DNA from: Streptomyces sp. NBC_01478
GTDB lineage: Bacteria > Actinomycetota > Actinomycetes > Streptomycetales > Streptomycetaceae
Reading direction: 5' to 3'
DNA length: 64,000 nucleotides
NCBI RefSeq assembly: GCF_036227225.1
Contig: NZ_CP109444.1
Location: forward strand, 4,879,501 to 4,943,500
Shown one piece after another: positions 34,929-47,791 of this stretch (within the stretch, counting starts at the first letter, position 1; every line of letters begins with the position of its first letter). The notes beneath the pieces were generated by a model. The model was not told the DNA's origin. It saw only the letters and a list, made by a program, of their open reading frames with translations, and did no database searches. A program made the position numbers and the translations under genes.

Positions 34929-35534
34929 CTCAACTCGCCCTACGCGACCGGCCGGTGGGCGCCTTCAGGTGGACGGGTCGTCGGCCGGCTGCCGCACCGG
35001 CCGCTCCTGGAACTCGCGGTGCAGGACGCGCGGATGACGGCACACACCCTGCCGACCACAGCCGGGGCGCCCTGCCCCCGCTCAACTCGGTCTACGCGAC
35101 CGGCCGGTGAGCGCCCTCAGACGGACGGGTCGTCGGCCGGCTGCCGCACCGGCCGCTCCCGGAACTCGCTGCCCAGGACGGGCAGATGACAGCACGCACA
35201 CTGCCGACCACAGCCGAGGCGCCCTACCCCGCTCAACTCGCCCTACGCGACCGACCGGTGAGCACCCTCAGACGGACCGGTCAACGGCCGGCTGCCACAC
35301 CGGCCACTCCTGGAACTCACGGCCCAGGACGGGCAGATGACAGCACGCACACTGCCGACCACAGCCGAGGCGCCCTACCCCGCTCAACTCGCCCTACGCG
35401 ACCGACCGGTGAGCACCCTCAGACGGACCGGTCAACGGCCGGCTGCCACACCGGCTACTCCTGGAACTCACGGCCCAGTACGGGCAGATGACCGCACACA
35501 CCCTGCCGACCACAGCCGAGACGCCCAACCCCCC
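34929..35534. repeat. ~151-bp tandem repeat, four copies
   Basis: Copies begin with CTCAACTCGCCCTACGCGAC at 34929, 35081, 35232 and 35383. Copies three and four differ at only a few positions; copies one and two are more diverged. Each contains CGGCCGGCTGCC...CCGGCC self-complementary segments and GACCACAGCCGAGGCGCCC. The length is not a multiple of three, so it is probably non-coding. From 35535 to 35765 the DNA is C-rich and low-complexity, with no feature. Confidence 0.88.
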
Positions 35535-35765
35535 GGTCCGGGTCGCGTGACCTGCGAGGTGACTGTGCCGCGCGCGCAGCGTTCCACCGCCCCACACGCC
35601 CACACGCCCGCTTCACCCGCACGCGCCGCACGCCTCACACCCACGCCCCGCACGCCCACACTCACGCGCCGCACACACGCCCGCCCCCGGCCCGCTCCGC
35701 AAACCGTCGCCCGCTACCCCGGCCCCCACCCCTACCTCCGCCCCAACCCCCACCCCTCATCACCG

Positions 35766-39296
<3,531 letters not shown>

Positions 39297-39445
39297 GGAG
39301 GGGCGCTTCCGTCCGGAGGGTGGGCAACACGAAGGGCCCGACGCGAAGGGTGGGCCGGGGGTCTCCAGCGTACGTCGGTGCGCCGACTGACGCCGGGGCT
39401 GTGGATAACCCTGCTTTCCCGGCACCCTGCGCCGGTGTTGACGTA

Positions 39446-39466
39446 CCAGGGGGCTCCGCCCCCTGG
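39446..39466. repeat. Streptomyces extragenic palindrome (CCAGGGGGC-TCC-GCCCCCTGG)
   Basis: A 9-bp perfect stem with a 3-nt loop. As far as I know this exact palindrome occurs at many intergenic sites in Streptomyces genomes. It could be a transcription or decay barrier. Confidence 0.65.
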
Positions 39467-39537
39467 ACCCCCGGGCCTATGCCCGCCCAGCCACCCGTTT
39501 ACCGGCAACAAAGAAGTCACCCATCAAGACAACAAAC

Positions 39538-39583
39538 AGACCCGGCGCCAAGAAGTCCCCCGTGACTTCTCGGCGCCAGGTCT
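39538..39583 (-). terminator. Intrinsic terminator of the ABC exporter operon
   Basis: A 20-bp near-perfect stem (39538-39557 with 39564-39583) and a 6-nt loop, followed on the minus strand by the T-rich GTTTGTTGTCTTG. It lies 28 nt beyond the permease stop. Confidence 0.88.
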
Positions 39584-39610
39584 GCCCCCGTTGGACAGTG
39601 GCTCTGTGGG

Positions 39611-42184
39611 CTACTCCGTGGCGATCGCGTTCAGGACGTTCATCCGCCCCGCCCGGAACGCCGGGATCAGAGCCGCGAACAGCCCCACGAACGCCGACCC
39701 CACGAAGACCGCGATGATCGTCCCCCAGGGAATCTCCAGGACCTTCAGCCCCTCCAGCGCGAGGAGCTGCTGAGCAGTGGCCCCCCAGCCCATCCCCAGG
39801 CCCAGGCCGAGCAGCGCTCCGAAGAGGGCGATCACGACCGACTCCATGCGGATCATCCGGCGGAGCTGCCGGCGGGACATGCCGATCGCTCGCATGAGGC
39901 CGATCTCGCGGGTCCGCTCGACGACCGACAGGGCCAGCGTGTTCACCACGCCCAGGACCGCCACGATGATCGCGAGGGCGAGAAGGCCGTAGACCATGTT
40001 CAGGAGCTTGCCGATCTGGTCCTTCAGTTCCTGCTTGTAGTCGGTCTGGTCGCGCACCTGGTACTGCGGGTAGGGCTCCATGGCCTTCTTCAGGGCCGCG
40101 TACGCCTGCTTCTCCTGGCCGTCCTTGGCCTTGGCGAACATGATCTCGTTGGGCGGGATCTTGTCGGCCGGCAGGTACTTCTGCATCGTCGCGATGCTGG
40201 TGTAGCGCGCGCCCTTGTCGATGGCGACGTCGTCGTCCGTGATGGCCGTGACCTTGAGCTTCGCCGTCGAGCCGCCCTTGAAGGCGACGCCGATCGTGTC
40301 GCCGAGGTGGACGCCGTGCTCCGTGGCGTAGTCGGAGCCGACCGACATCGCGTTGGTGCCGTAGGCGGCGGACAGTTCGCCGGCCGTGGTGGCGCGGCGC
40401 AGGTCCTGGGCGTAGGACGGGTCGGCGGCGGTGATGCCGTCGGTGTCCTTCTGGCCGTCCGGTGAGGTCAGCGTGGCGTCGAGGTCCTTGTAGCGGGTGA
40501 CGTGGACGAGGTCCGGCGACTGTTCCATCGCCTTCTCCGCCTGCGGCACGATCCGCTGGTTGCCCTGGACGATGAAGTCGGCACCCACGGACTTGTCGAG
40601 TTCACTCGTGGCCGAGGCCACCATCGACGATCCGACGACCGACAGGCAGGCGACCAGCGCGAGGCCGATCATCAGGGCCGCACCCGTGGCACCCGTACGC
40701 CTCGGGTTGCGGAGCGCGTTGCGTTCCGCCAGGCGCCCCACCGGTCCGAAGGCCCTCAGCAGGACCACGCTGATGACCCGTACGACCCCGTTGGCCAGCA
40801 GCGGGCCGATGATCACGAAGCCGATCAGCGAGAGCACGACACCCGCGCCCAGGACCAGCGAACCGTCCGCCGCCTTCTTCGCGGTCGCCGCCGCGAACAG
40901 GGCGGCAGCGCCCGCTCCCGTCAGCACCAGGCCGATCAGACCCCGTACCCAGCCGGCCTTGCCGTCGGCCGGTGTGCCGGCGTCGCGCAGCGCGGCCATC
41001 GGGGAGACCTTGCCGGCCCGGCGGGCCGGGAGGTAGGCGGCGAGGATGGTGACGATCACGCCGAGGAGCAGGCCGAGCACCGGAGTCGTCCACTTCACGG
41101 TCAGGTCCCGGGTCGACAGGTCCATGCCCGCCGCGCTCATCAGCTTCATCAGGCCTACGGCGATCCCGACACCGGCGCCGACACCGAGGATCGAGCCGAC
41201 AATCCCGAGGAGGGTCGCCTCGACCAGCACCGAGCGGTTGACCTGGCCACGGGACGAGCCCACCGCCCGCATCAGGCCGATCTCGCGGGTCCGCTGGGCG
41301 ACCAGCATCGAGAAGGTGTTGATGATCAGGAAGATGCCCACCAGGAACGCGATCCCGGCGAAGCCGAGCATGGCGTACTTGATGACGTCCATGAACTGGC
41401 CGACGCCCTGGCGGTTCTCGTCGGCGTTCTCCTTGGCCGTCTGGATCTTGTACGTCCCGGTCGGCGCGAGGGTCTGTGCCACGTTCTGCTTGAGCCGAGC
41501 GTCCGTCACACCGCTCGCGGCGGTGACCCCGAGCTGGGTGAACCGGCCGGTGGCGCCCAGGAGTTCGCGCTGCGCGGTGGCGGTGTCGAAGTAGACGACG
41601 GCCGCACCGGGGTTGGTCACCTTGAAGGTGGCGATACCGACGATCCTCGCGGTGAAGTCACCGGTCTGCGAGATGGTGCGCAGCGAGTCGCCCATCTTGA
41701 GGTGGTGCTTGTCGGCGGTGTCGGCGTCGACCATGGTCTCGGTCGGGCCGCGCGGGGCGTGTCCGGAGGTGACCTCCATCGAACGCAGGTCGTTCTTCGT
41801 CCAGTTGCCCGCGATGGTGGGCGCGCCGGTCGAGGACCCCATGTTCTTGTTGGCGCTGTTCACGACGGTCACGTTCATCGAACTGACGGCGCCCTCAACG
41901 GACTTGACGCCCTGGGCCTTCGCCACCTGCGCGACCGTGGAGGCCGGCAGCGACTCGGGCAGTCCGTTCTGCGGGGTGCTGCCGTCGGCCTTGGCCGCCT
42001 TCGGCAGGACCGTCACGTCGGACGCGGTGGCCGCGAAGAGCTTGTCGAACGTCGTGTTCATCGTGTCGGTGAACACCAGCGTGCCGCACACGAACGCCAC
42101 CGACAGCAGCACGGCTATCGCCGAGAGCGCCATCCGCCCTTTGTGCGCGAAGAAGTTGCGCATCGAGGTCTTCATGACAGTCAT
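39611..42184 (-). CDS. ABC transporter permease, FtsX/MacB family (duplicated)
   Basis: An 857-residue integral membrane protein. An N-terminal transmembrane segment (KGRMALSAIAVLLSVAFVCGTLVF) leads into a MacB-type extracytoplasmic domain. Then come an FtsX block of three membrane helices (YAMLGFAGIAFLVGIFLIINTFSMLVAQRTREIGLMRAVG), a second half with GRLAERNALRNPRRTGATGAALMIGLALVA, another periplasmic-type domain, and a terminal FtsX block with the same RTREIGLMRAIG motif. Such mechanotransmitter exporters move lipoproteins, peptides or antibiotics. Its ATG overlaps the ATPase stop (ATGA). The substrate is unknown; cell-envelope stress resistance is a common role. Confidence 0.93.
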   Translation of the reverse strand: MTVMKTSMRNFFAHKGRMALSAIAVLLSVAFVCGTLVFTDTMNTTFDKLFAATASDVTVLPKAAKADGSTPQNGLPESLPASTVAQVAKAQGVKSVEGAVSSMNVTVVNSANKNMGSSTGAPTIAGNWTKNDLRSMEVTSGHAPRGPTETMVDADTADKHHLKMGDSLRTISQTGDFTARIVGIATFKVTNPGAAVVYFDTATAQRELLGATGRFTQLGVTAASGVTDARLKQNVAQTLAPTGTYKIQTAKENADENRQGVGQFMDVIKYAMLGFAGIAFLVGIFLIINTFSMLVAQRTREIGLMRAVGSSRGQVNRSVLVEATLLGIVGSILGVGAGVGIAVGLMKLMSAAGMDLSTRDLTVKWTTPVLGLLLGVIVTILAAYLPARRAGKVSPMAALRDAGTPADGKAGWVRGLIGLVLTGAGAAALFAAATAKKAADGSLVLGAGVVLSLIGFVIIGPLLANGVVRVISVVLLRAFGPVGRLAERNALRNPRRTGATGAALMIGLALVACLSVVGSSMVASATSELDKSVGADFIVQGNQRIVPQAEKAMEQSPDLVHVTRYKDLDATLTSPDGQKDTDGITAADPSYAQDLRRATTAGELSAAYGTNAMSVGSDYATEHGVHLGDTIGVAFKGGSTAKLKVTAITDDDVAIDKGARYTSIATMQKYLPADKIPPNEIMFAKAKDGQEKQAYAALKKAMEPYPQYQVRDQTDYKQELKDQIGKLLNMVYGLLALAIIVAVLGVVNTLALSVVERTREIGLMRAIGMSRRQLRRMIRMESVVIALFGALLGLGLGMGWGATAQQLLALEGLKVLEIPWGTIIAVFVGSAFVGLFAALIPAFRAGRMNVLNAIATE

Positions 42185-42969
42185 GACGTACGCCCCCGCG
42201 CGTCGAAGTCCTTCATGCGGTCGAGGACGGCGTCCGCGGTCGGCTTGAACATCTCGTCGACGATCCGGCCGTCCGCGAGATACAGGACACGGTCCGCGTA
42301 CGAGGCGGCCACCGGGTCGTGGGTGACGATCACGATGGTCTGCCCGAGGTCGTCGACGGACCGGCGCAGGAAGCCCAACACCTCTGCTCCCGCACGGGAG
42401 TCGAGGTTTCCGGTCGGCTCGTCACCGAAGATGATCTCGGGGCGGGCCGCCAACGCCCTTGCCACGGCGACGCGTTGCTGCTGACCGCCGGAGAGCTGGT
42501 TGGGCCGGTGCTTCAGCCGGCTGGAGAGCCCGACCGTCTCCACGACCTGCGCCAGCCACCCCCTGTCCGGCTTGCGGCCGGCTACGTCCATGGGGAGGGT
42601 GATGTTCTCGAGCGCGTTCAGCGTCGGCAGCAGGTTGTACGCCTGAAAGATGAACCCGATCCGGTCCCGGCGCAGTTGGGTGAGCTTCTTGTCCTTGAGA
42701 CCGGTGATCTCGGTCTCGTCCAGGTAGATCTGCCCGGAGGTCACGGTGTCGAGCCCGGCGAGGCAGTGCATGAGCGTGGACTTGCCGGACCCCGAGGGGC
42801 CCATGATCGCGGTGAACTGGCCGCGGGCGATGTCCACGTCGACATGGTCGAGGGCGACGACGCGGGTCTCCCCGGCCCCGTACGCCTTGACGACCTGCCG
42901 CGCTCGCGCGGCAACGGCCGTACGCCCTCCAGTGCCCCCGTGCCTGGGAATGGTCACAGCCGATGTCAC
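42181..42969 (-). CDS. ABC transporter ATP-binding protein (LolD/MacB-type)
   Basis: A 262-residue nucleotide-binding subunit. Walker A MGPSGSGKST, Q-loop FIFQAYNLLPTLNALENI, signature LSGGQQQRVAVARAL, Walker B EIIFGDEPTGNLDS and the H-loop IVIVTHDP are all intact. The GTG at 42969 has AGGAG at 8 nt and is favoured over the longer ATG at 43029. It is first in a two-gene operon with the FtsX-type permease. The upstream gap is shared with the divergent MFS gene. Confidence 0.95.
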   Translation of the reverse strand: MTSAVTIPRHGGTGGRTAVAARARQVVKAYGAGETRVVALDHVDVDIARGQFTAIMGPSGSGKSTLMHCLAGLDTVTSGQIYLDETEITGLKDKKLTQLRRDRIGFIFQAYNLLPTLNALENITLPMDVAGRKPDRGWLAQVVETVGLSSRLKHRPNQLSGGQQQRVAVARALAARPEIIFGDEPTGNLDSRAGAEVLGFLRRSVDDLGQTIVIVTHDPVAASYADRVLYLADGRIVDEMFKPTADAVLDRMKDFDARGRTS

Positions 42970-43370
42970 GGTATGTCTCCTAAGTCGGGCGGCAGACGAG
43001 CGTGCCGGTACCCGGTCGATGCGTTTCACGTGGTTACGACGATGAGTCTGGCTGCGGGAGGGGGTCCGGCGCGCTGGTGCTCAGCGCAGTCTTTCCCGGG
43101 GGAAAACCCCACCCTCCGCGGTTCGGCCTGCCGCCCCCCAGCGGCATAAAGCCAGGTTAAGGACGACCCCGGGTCCGTCTCCTCCTCCGCCGGTACGAAC
43201 CGTCCCCGGGCCGCAGTGGGGAGGCACCCCTAGGGGGTCTCCACCGACGGGTGGAGCCGATCTCGGGGTTCGGTCCACCCACCGGCCCGCTCACCTTCCA
43301 CCCTGCCGCTACGTGAGGCTCAAGTGGGAAGCTGGTGCGCGGCAGATAGATGCAAGGGGAAAGGAATCCT
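42970..43370. promoter_or_regulatory. 400-bp divergent control region between two exporters
   Basis: Non-coding. TTTCCCGGGGGAAA (around 43092-43105) is a palindromic element near the ABC operon. TAAAGCCAGGTTAAGG (about 43146-43161) is the only A/T-rich patch and probably holds the minus-strand promoter. Closer to the MFS gene, CACCCCTAGGGGGT and CCACCGACGGGTGG are further dyads. No boxes are certain. Confidence 0.4.
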
Positions 43371-44900
43371 GTGGACCAGGGGGACAGGAACAGCGACAGC
43401 GACACCGGGATACGAACCGAGGCGGCCGAGCAGCCCACGCCGGCCCCTCCCGACCGGCGCCGCAAAGCCGTCGTCGCGGCCCTCATGCTCGCGATGGCGC
43501 TGGCCGCCCTCGACTCCACCATCGTCTCCACGGCCGTACCGCAGATCGTCGGCGACCTCGGCGGCTTCTCCGTCTTCTCCTGGCTGTTCTCCGGCTATCT
43601 GCTGGCGGTGACAGTCACCCTGCCCGTCTACGGCAAGCTCTCCGACACCTTCGGCCGCAAGCCGGTGCTGATCACGGGCGCGGCGGTGTTCCTCGCCGGT
43701 TCGCTGCTGTGCTCGGTGGCCTGGAGCATGGGTGCGCTGATCGCGTTCCGGGTCGTACAGGGCCTGGGCGGCGGGGCGTTGCAGGGCACGGTGCAGACGC
43801 TCGCGGCCGATCTGTACCCGCTGAAGGAGCGACCGAAGATCCAGTCGAAGCTGTCCACGGTGTGGGCCGTGTCGGCGGTCGCGGGCCCGGGGGTCGGCGG
43901 GTTGCTCGCCGCGTACGCCGGCTGGCGCTGGATCTTCCTGGTCAACCTCCCTGTCGGGGCAGTGGCGTTGTGGCTGATCGTCCGCCACCTCCACGAACCG
44001 CAACGCACCCGCACCTCTCGCCCGCGCATCGACTGGGCGGGCGCACTGGCCGTGTTCGCCTGCGGAGGCGTGCTGATCACGGCCCTGGTGCAGGGCGGGG
44101 TGGCCTGGGACTGGCTCTCGGCACCCTCAATCGCCCTCTTCGCCACGGGACTTGGCCTCGCCGGAGTGGTCGTGGCGATCGAGCGCCGGGCGGCCGAGCC
44201 CATCATCCCGGGGTGGGTGTGGCGGCGCCGTACGATCGCGGCCGTCAACTTGGCCCTGGGCGCACTGGGGTTGCTGATGGTGGCGCCGAGCGTGTTCCTG
44301 CCGACATACGCGCAGTCGGTGCTCGGTCTGGCACCCGTGGCGGCCGGATTCGTGCTGTCCGTCTGGACGTTGACCTGGCCGGTGTCGGCCGCGCTGAGCC
44401 AGCACGTGTACCGGCGGATCGGTTTCCGCAACACGGCGATGCTGGGGATCGGAACGGCGACGCTGATCCTGTTCGCGTTCCCGTTCCTGCCGTATCCGGG
44501 CTCGGCCTGGCAGCCGATGCTGCTGATGCTGTTGCTCGGCGCGGCCCTCGGGCTCTTCCAACTGCCGCTGATCGTCGGGGTGCAGTCGACGGTCGGGTGG
44601 GAGGAACGGGGCGTGACGACCGCGTCCGTCCTGTTCTGCCGCCAGACCGGCCAGACGATCGGCGCGTCCGTCTTCGGGGCGGTCGCCAACGGGGTGTTGG
44701 CGTCCCGGTTGGGCGGCGCGAGCGACCTCGACTCGGTGACGCGGGGGCTCGACGCGGGGGCGGTCCCCGAGGCGACCCGGCGGGCGATCGCGGACGCGGT
44801 GCACGCGGTGTACATCGGCGCCGGGTGCGCCGCCGCCGTCGCCTTCCTGGTGCTGCTGTTCCTGGCGCCGCGACGCTTCCCGGTCCTCAAGGAGCAGTGA
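43371..44900 (+). CDS. DHA2-family MFS drug exporter (EmrB/QacA-like)
   Basis: A 509-residue, 14-helix antiporter. Motif C-type LDSTIVSTAVPQIVGDLGG begins helix 1, motif A appears as GKLSDTFGRKPVLITG, and RVVQGLGGGALQGTVQTL and GPGVGGLLAAYAGWRWIFLVNLPVG follow, all typical of EmrB/QacA transporters. GTG 43371 is preferred because AAAGGA precedes it; ATG 43350 has no ribosome site. It is divergent from the LolD/FtsX exporter and lacks a linked regulator. The substrate is unknown. Confidence 0.93.
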   Translation: MDQGDRNSDSDTGIRTEAAEQPTPAPPDRRRKAVVAALMLAMALAALDSTIVSTAVPQIVGDLGGFSVFSWLFSGYLLAVTVTLPVYGKLSDTFGRKPVLITGAAVFLAGSLLCSVAWSMGALIAFRVVQGLGGGALQGTVQTLAADLYPLKERPKIQSKLSTVWAVSAVAGPGVGGLLAAYAGWRWIFLVNLPVGAVALWLIVRHLHEPQRTRTSRPRIDWAGALAVFACGGVLITALVQGGVAWDWLSAPSIALFATGLGLAGVVVAIERRAAEPIIPGWVWRRRTIAAVNLALGALGLLMVAPSVFLPTYAQSVLGLAPVAAGFVLSVWTLTWPVSAALSQHVYRRIGFRNTAMLGIGTATLILFAFPFLPYPGSAWQPMLLMLLLGAALGLFQLPLIVGVQSTVGWEERGVTTASVLFCRQTGQTIGASVFGAVANGVLASRLGGASDLDSVTRGLDAGAVPEATRRAIADAVHAVYIGAGCAAAVAFLVLLFLAPRRFPVLKEQ

Positions 44901-44912
44901 GGAGCGTGCGGT

Positions 44913-46073
44913 TCAGGAGACGGTGGCGGCCGGCGGGATCCAACGGCGGTTGCGCGTCACCGAGTTGGTGACGCCGTAGTCCTTCTTGAGCTGTTCGGGG
45001 ATGGCGTAGTGCATGACGCGTCCGCGGGTGAGGGAGGACAGTTCCAGGACGCTGGTGAGGTGGCCGAGGCGGTCCAACGCCCAGGCGCCGAGCGGGGAGT
45101 GGTCCTCGATGGTCTCCAGGACGCCGAGGAGGTGGGGCACGGCCTTGACGACGGTGTCCCACGGGGTGCGCGGCACCTGGAGCCAGTCGGCGCAGGTGTC
45201 GCCGACGAGATGGCGGATGAGGGCGGAGACGATCGGGTCGAAGAAGGTTCCGGGGACGACCTCCTCGTAGAGGTCGATGAGCTGGCGGGTCAGATGGGCG
45301 CCCTCCTCGGACGGCCCCATGTGCCGGACCATGTACAGGTCGAGGAACCGGCGTGCCTCCTCGAGGGACTTGGGGACGGCGTCCTGGTCGACGCCGAGCA
45401 TGGCGCCGACCACGCGCCAGGCGTAGTAGTAGGCCTCCGCGCCCTCCGTCGACATGTGGATGCCGAGCCGGTGCAGGCTGTCCAGGACGAGCATGGAGAA
45501 GAACATCTGCCCGCCGATCATGTCCTCTTGGCAGATCGGTGTCCCCAACTCGCCGGTGTCCCAATGGTTTTCGCGGACGAGGTGGTGGCGGATGGAGGCG
45601 TGCAGGAGGCGGACCTTCTGCGCGGCGGGGAGGAAGCGGCCGCCGGCCTCGAAGGCGTCGGGCCGCATCAGGTAGACGGTGAACTGACCCGTCTCCGCCA
45701 TCCGTTTGGAGGGGTACTTCAGTCCGTGGGTCGCCGACAGGAGTTTCGCCACGGTCGGGACGACGTAGCAGGCGGGCATGGAGGCGAAGGACAGGGCGGT
45801 CGAGATGTGCACGTTGTTGTCGATGAAGAACAGCCGGGCCTTCTCCATCTCGCCCCAGTCGACCCAACTCGGCGGCGCACTGGTCGCGTTGAGGTACTCC
45901 CGGGCCACGTCGGGCAGCCCGTCCGGCAGCGGGGCGCCCGCTACGGAGACGTAGCGCATGAGGGTGTTGAACTTGCCCACCTCCCCGCGGTCGAACAGGG
46001 CGGCGACGGTCGCGTCGGCGAGTTCGTCACCGGCCGCGCGCAGGCCGTCCATCGAGGTCTCGGTGTAAGTCAC
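44913..46073 (-). CDS. MpaB/Lcp-family oxygenase (latex-clearing-protein-like)
   Basis: A 386-residue DUF2236/MpaB-type protein. RMAETGQF and, 34 residues on, LLHASIRHHL place Arg124, Thr128 and His158 at the same relative spacing as the catalytic Arg, Thr and proximal haem His of rubber-cleaving Lcp. Those proteins are b-type haem dioxygenases that cut cis-1,4-polyisoprene. No Tat or Sec signal is present, so this one is cytoplasmic. GTG 46073 has AGGAG at 6 nt. It is 31 nt downstream of a polyprenyl diphosphate synthase, which points to an endogenous polyprenoid substrate. The reaction itself is inference. Confidence 0.82.
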   Translation of the reverse strand: MTYTETSMDGLRAAGDELADATVAALFDRGEVGKFNTLMRYVSVAGAPLPDGLPDVAREYLNATSAPPSWVDWGEMEKARLFFIDNNVHISTALSFASMPACYVVPTVAKLLSATHGLKYPSKRMAETGQFTVYLMRPDAFEAGGRFLPAAQKVRLLHASIRHHLVRENHWDTGELGTPICQEDMIGGQMFFSMLVLDSLHRLGIHMSTEGAEAYYYAWRVVGAMLGVDQDAVPKSLEEARRFLDLYMVRHMGPSEEGAHLTRQLIDLYEEVVPGTFFDPIVSALIRHLVGDTCADWLQVPRTPWDTVVKAVPHLLGVLETIEDHSPLGAWALDRLGHLTSVLELSSLTRGRVMHYAIPEQLKKDYGVTNSVTRNRRWIPPAATVS

Positions 46074-46104
46074 TGAGTGCTCCTGGGAGTTCGGGGGTCG
46101 CGGG

Positions 46105-47160
46105 TCAGGAGAGGCGGACGGCGGCCGAGTGCGCCAGTTCGGTCAGCGCGGCCTCGGCGGAGGCGGGGACGTTCAGGTCGTGGAGGGCGTCGAGCGCTTC
46201 CTCGACCCGGGCGGTGATCATGCCCTCGACCCGGTCGGGTGCCTTCAGCCGGCGCATGGTCTCGCGCACCGTGCGCAACCCCGCCTCGTCCAGGTCCCGT
46301 TGGCCCATCAGCGCGCGCAGCCGCTCCCGGTCCTCGGCACCGGCGGTGCGCCAGGTCTCCGCCAGCAGGGCCGTGGGACGGTGGCCGCGCACATCGTCGG
46401 CGTTGGCCTTGCCGGTGTGCTGCGGGTCGCCGAACAGGCCGAGGACGTCGTCCCGCAACTGGAAGGCCTCGCCCAGCGGCAGCCCGTACGCCGAGTAGCC
46501 CTCGCGCAGCCGGCCACCGGCCCCGGCCAGCGCGCCGCCGATCAACAGGGGCTGTTCCACGGTGTACTTGGCGGTCTTGTACCGGATCACCTTCAGCGAC
46601 GCGGCGGTGTCCGGCTCGGCGCCGGTGCGCAGGATCTCCAGACACTCCCCCGCGATCAACTCCCGTGCCAGCACGGACCACAGCGGGCGGGCCCGGGCGA
46701 GATACGCGGCGGGCAGCCCGCTGGTGGCGAACAACTCCCCCGCCATGCCCATCAGCAGATCCCCCACCAGCAGGGCGAGGGACCTGGCGGCCGCGACGGC
46801 GCGCGGGCGGCGGCGTACGGCGCCGCGCAGCGCGATGTGGGCGGTGGGGCGGCCGTGCCGCAGCGGGCTGTCGTCGATGAGATCGTCGTGCACGACCGCG
46901 GCGGCGTGCACGAGTTCCATCGAGGCCGCCGCCCGCACCAGCGCGTCGCTGTCGGGCTGCCCGACCGCGCGCCAGCCCCAGTAACAGAACGCCGCCCGCA
47001 GCCTTTTGCCGTCCGTGACGGCGGCTTCCACCTGTCCGGCGACCGGGTCCAGCGCCGGGTCGATCTCCGCGAACCGCTCGGCCTCCTCGGCGACGAACCG
47101 CCGCAGCACCTGGTCGACACGGCCCTTGAAAGCGGCCGGCTCCCAGCGCTCAGACGCCAT
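46105..47160 (-). CDS. Polyprenyl diphosphate synthase (trans-prenyltransferase)
   Basis: A 351-residue head-to-tail prenyl elongating enzyme. First Asp-rich motif VVHDDLIDDSPLRHGRPTAH, the strand KTAKYTVEQPLLIG, and second motif EAFQLRDDVLGLFGDP, as in actinobacterial GGPP or longer-chain synthases. Product length cannot be read by eye; the residue before the first motif region (MELVHAAAVVHDD) lacks a bulky aromatic, which is compatible with C20 or longer. It overlaps the small upstream gene by 11 nt and is followed closely by the Lcp-like oxygenase, so all three form one operon. Confidence 0.93.
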   Translation of the reverse strand: MASERWEPAAFKGRVDQVLRRFVAEEAERFAEIDPALDPVAGQVEAAVTDGKRLRAAFCYWGWRAVGQPDSDALVRAAASMELVHAAAVVHDDLIDDSPLRHGRPTAHIALRGAVRRRPRAVAAARSLALLVGDLLMGMAGELFATSGLPAAYLARARPLWSVLARELIAGECLEILRTGAEPDTAASLKVIRYKTAKYTVEQPLLIGGALAGAGGRLREGYSAYGLPLGEAFQLRDDVLGLFGDPQHTGKANADDVRGHRPTALLAETWRTAGAEDRERLRALMGQRDLDEAGLRTVRETMRRLKAPDRVEGMITARVEEALDALHDLNVPASAEAALTELAHSAAVRLS

Positions 47161-47452
47161 CGGCGGCGGCCTGCCGAGCGAGGGCGTGCCGGGCGAGGGT
47201 CTCCAGATGGGCCGGGGGCACGGCCGTGTACCGGTCAAGCACCAGGCGCCCGCGCGCCGCCAGACCCCGCTCGGCGTCCGCCGCCAGCTCGGCCGCGTCC
47301 GAGCGGCGCAGCAGCCCCCGCGCCACCCCCAGGGCCGAGCCCACCACCGACCCCGCCGTGCTCACCGCCAGTTCGGCCAGCCCGGCCACCAGCAGTAACG
47401 CCCGCTCGTCCAGACCCTCATGGCCCTCGTGTCGCTCCGCCGCCCGCGTCAT
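47150..47452 (-). CDS. Small helical protein at the head of the polyprenyl operon
   Basis: A 100-residue protein. A charged head (TRAAERHEGHEGLDERALLL) is followed by an Ala/Val/Gly-rich helix (VAGLAELAVSTAGSVVGSALGVARGLL) and an Ala/Arg helix. It may associate with the membrane. GAGG lies 7 nt upstream of ATG 47452. Its stop is 11 nt inside the polyprenyl synthase gene, so expression is coupled. Unknown function; polyprenyl synthases in Streptomyces often have such a short partner. Confidence 0.68.
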   Translation of the reverse strand: MTRAAERHEGHEGLDERALLLVAGLAELAVSTAGSVVGSALGVARGLLRRSDAAELAADAERGLAARGRLVLDRYTAVPPAHLETLARHALARQAAADGV

Positions 47453-47791
47453 GGCACACCTCACCCCTGGTACGTGCGGGCGACACCGATCACCCGCGCT
47501 CCTGTCAGGATCGCGACACATCGGGCACGCGGGAGGCGGAACTCACGATCGAGTGATCACCTCGCTCGACCGTGCGGACGGCGCCACCGTGTTCGCCACC
47601 GGTCCCTCAAATCACCGTCAGGACGGACAACACCCGAGGTCAGCGCCCGATGGACGCGGCAAGTGCGCACCGACCGCCCAGTTCGGAGAAAAGCGCCCAC
47701 ATCCCCCAACCGGCGAGTAACATGCGTGACCCGCTCCGCCCAACTCCCTGCGGTCCGCCGCCACGGACCCGAGCCACGCAAGGAGCACGGG
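47453..47791. other. Divergent intergenic interval before the DUF485 gene
   Basis: About 340 bp, non-coding. CGGCGAGTAACATGCG (near 47710-47726) could provide a -10 element TAACAT for the plus-strand operon. CGATCGAGTGATCAC near 47548 is weakly palindromic. Nothing else is clear. Confidence 0.35.

Larger units (their letters stand above)
39297..39610. other. Intergenic interval between mfd and the ABC permease
   Basis: Some 310 bp with no gene. It holds the short GGGGGC/GCCCCC palindrome at 39446-39466 and the permease terminator at 39538-39583. The mfd promoter must also lie here, but clear -10 and -35 boxes are not visible. Confidence 0.6.

Noticed and set aside
34644..35534. Possible CRISPR array
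   Set aside because: Units are contiguous with no unique spacers, and no cas gene is nearby; these are plain tandem repeats.
43628..44890. Minus-strand 420-codon frame over the MFS gene
   Set aside because: Shadow of a transporter with intact DHA2 motifs on the plus strand.
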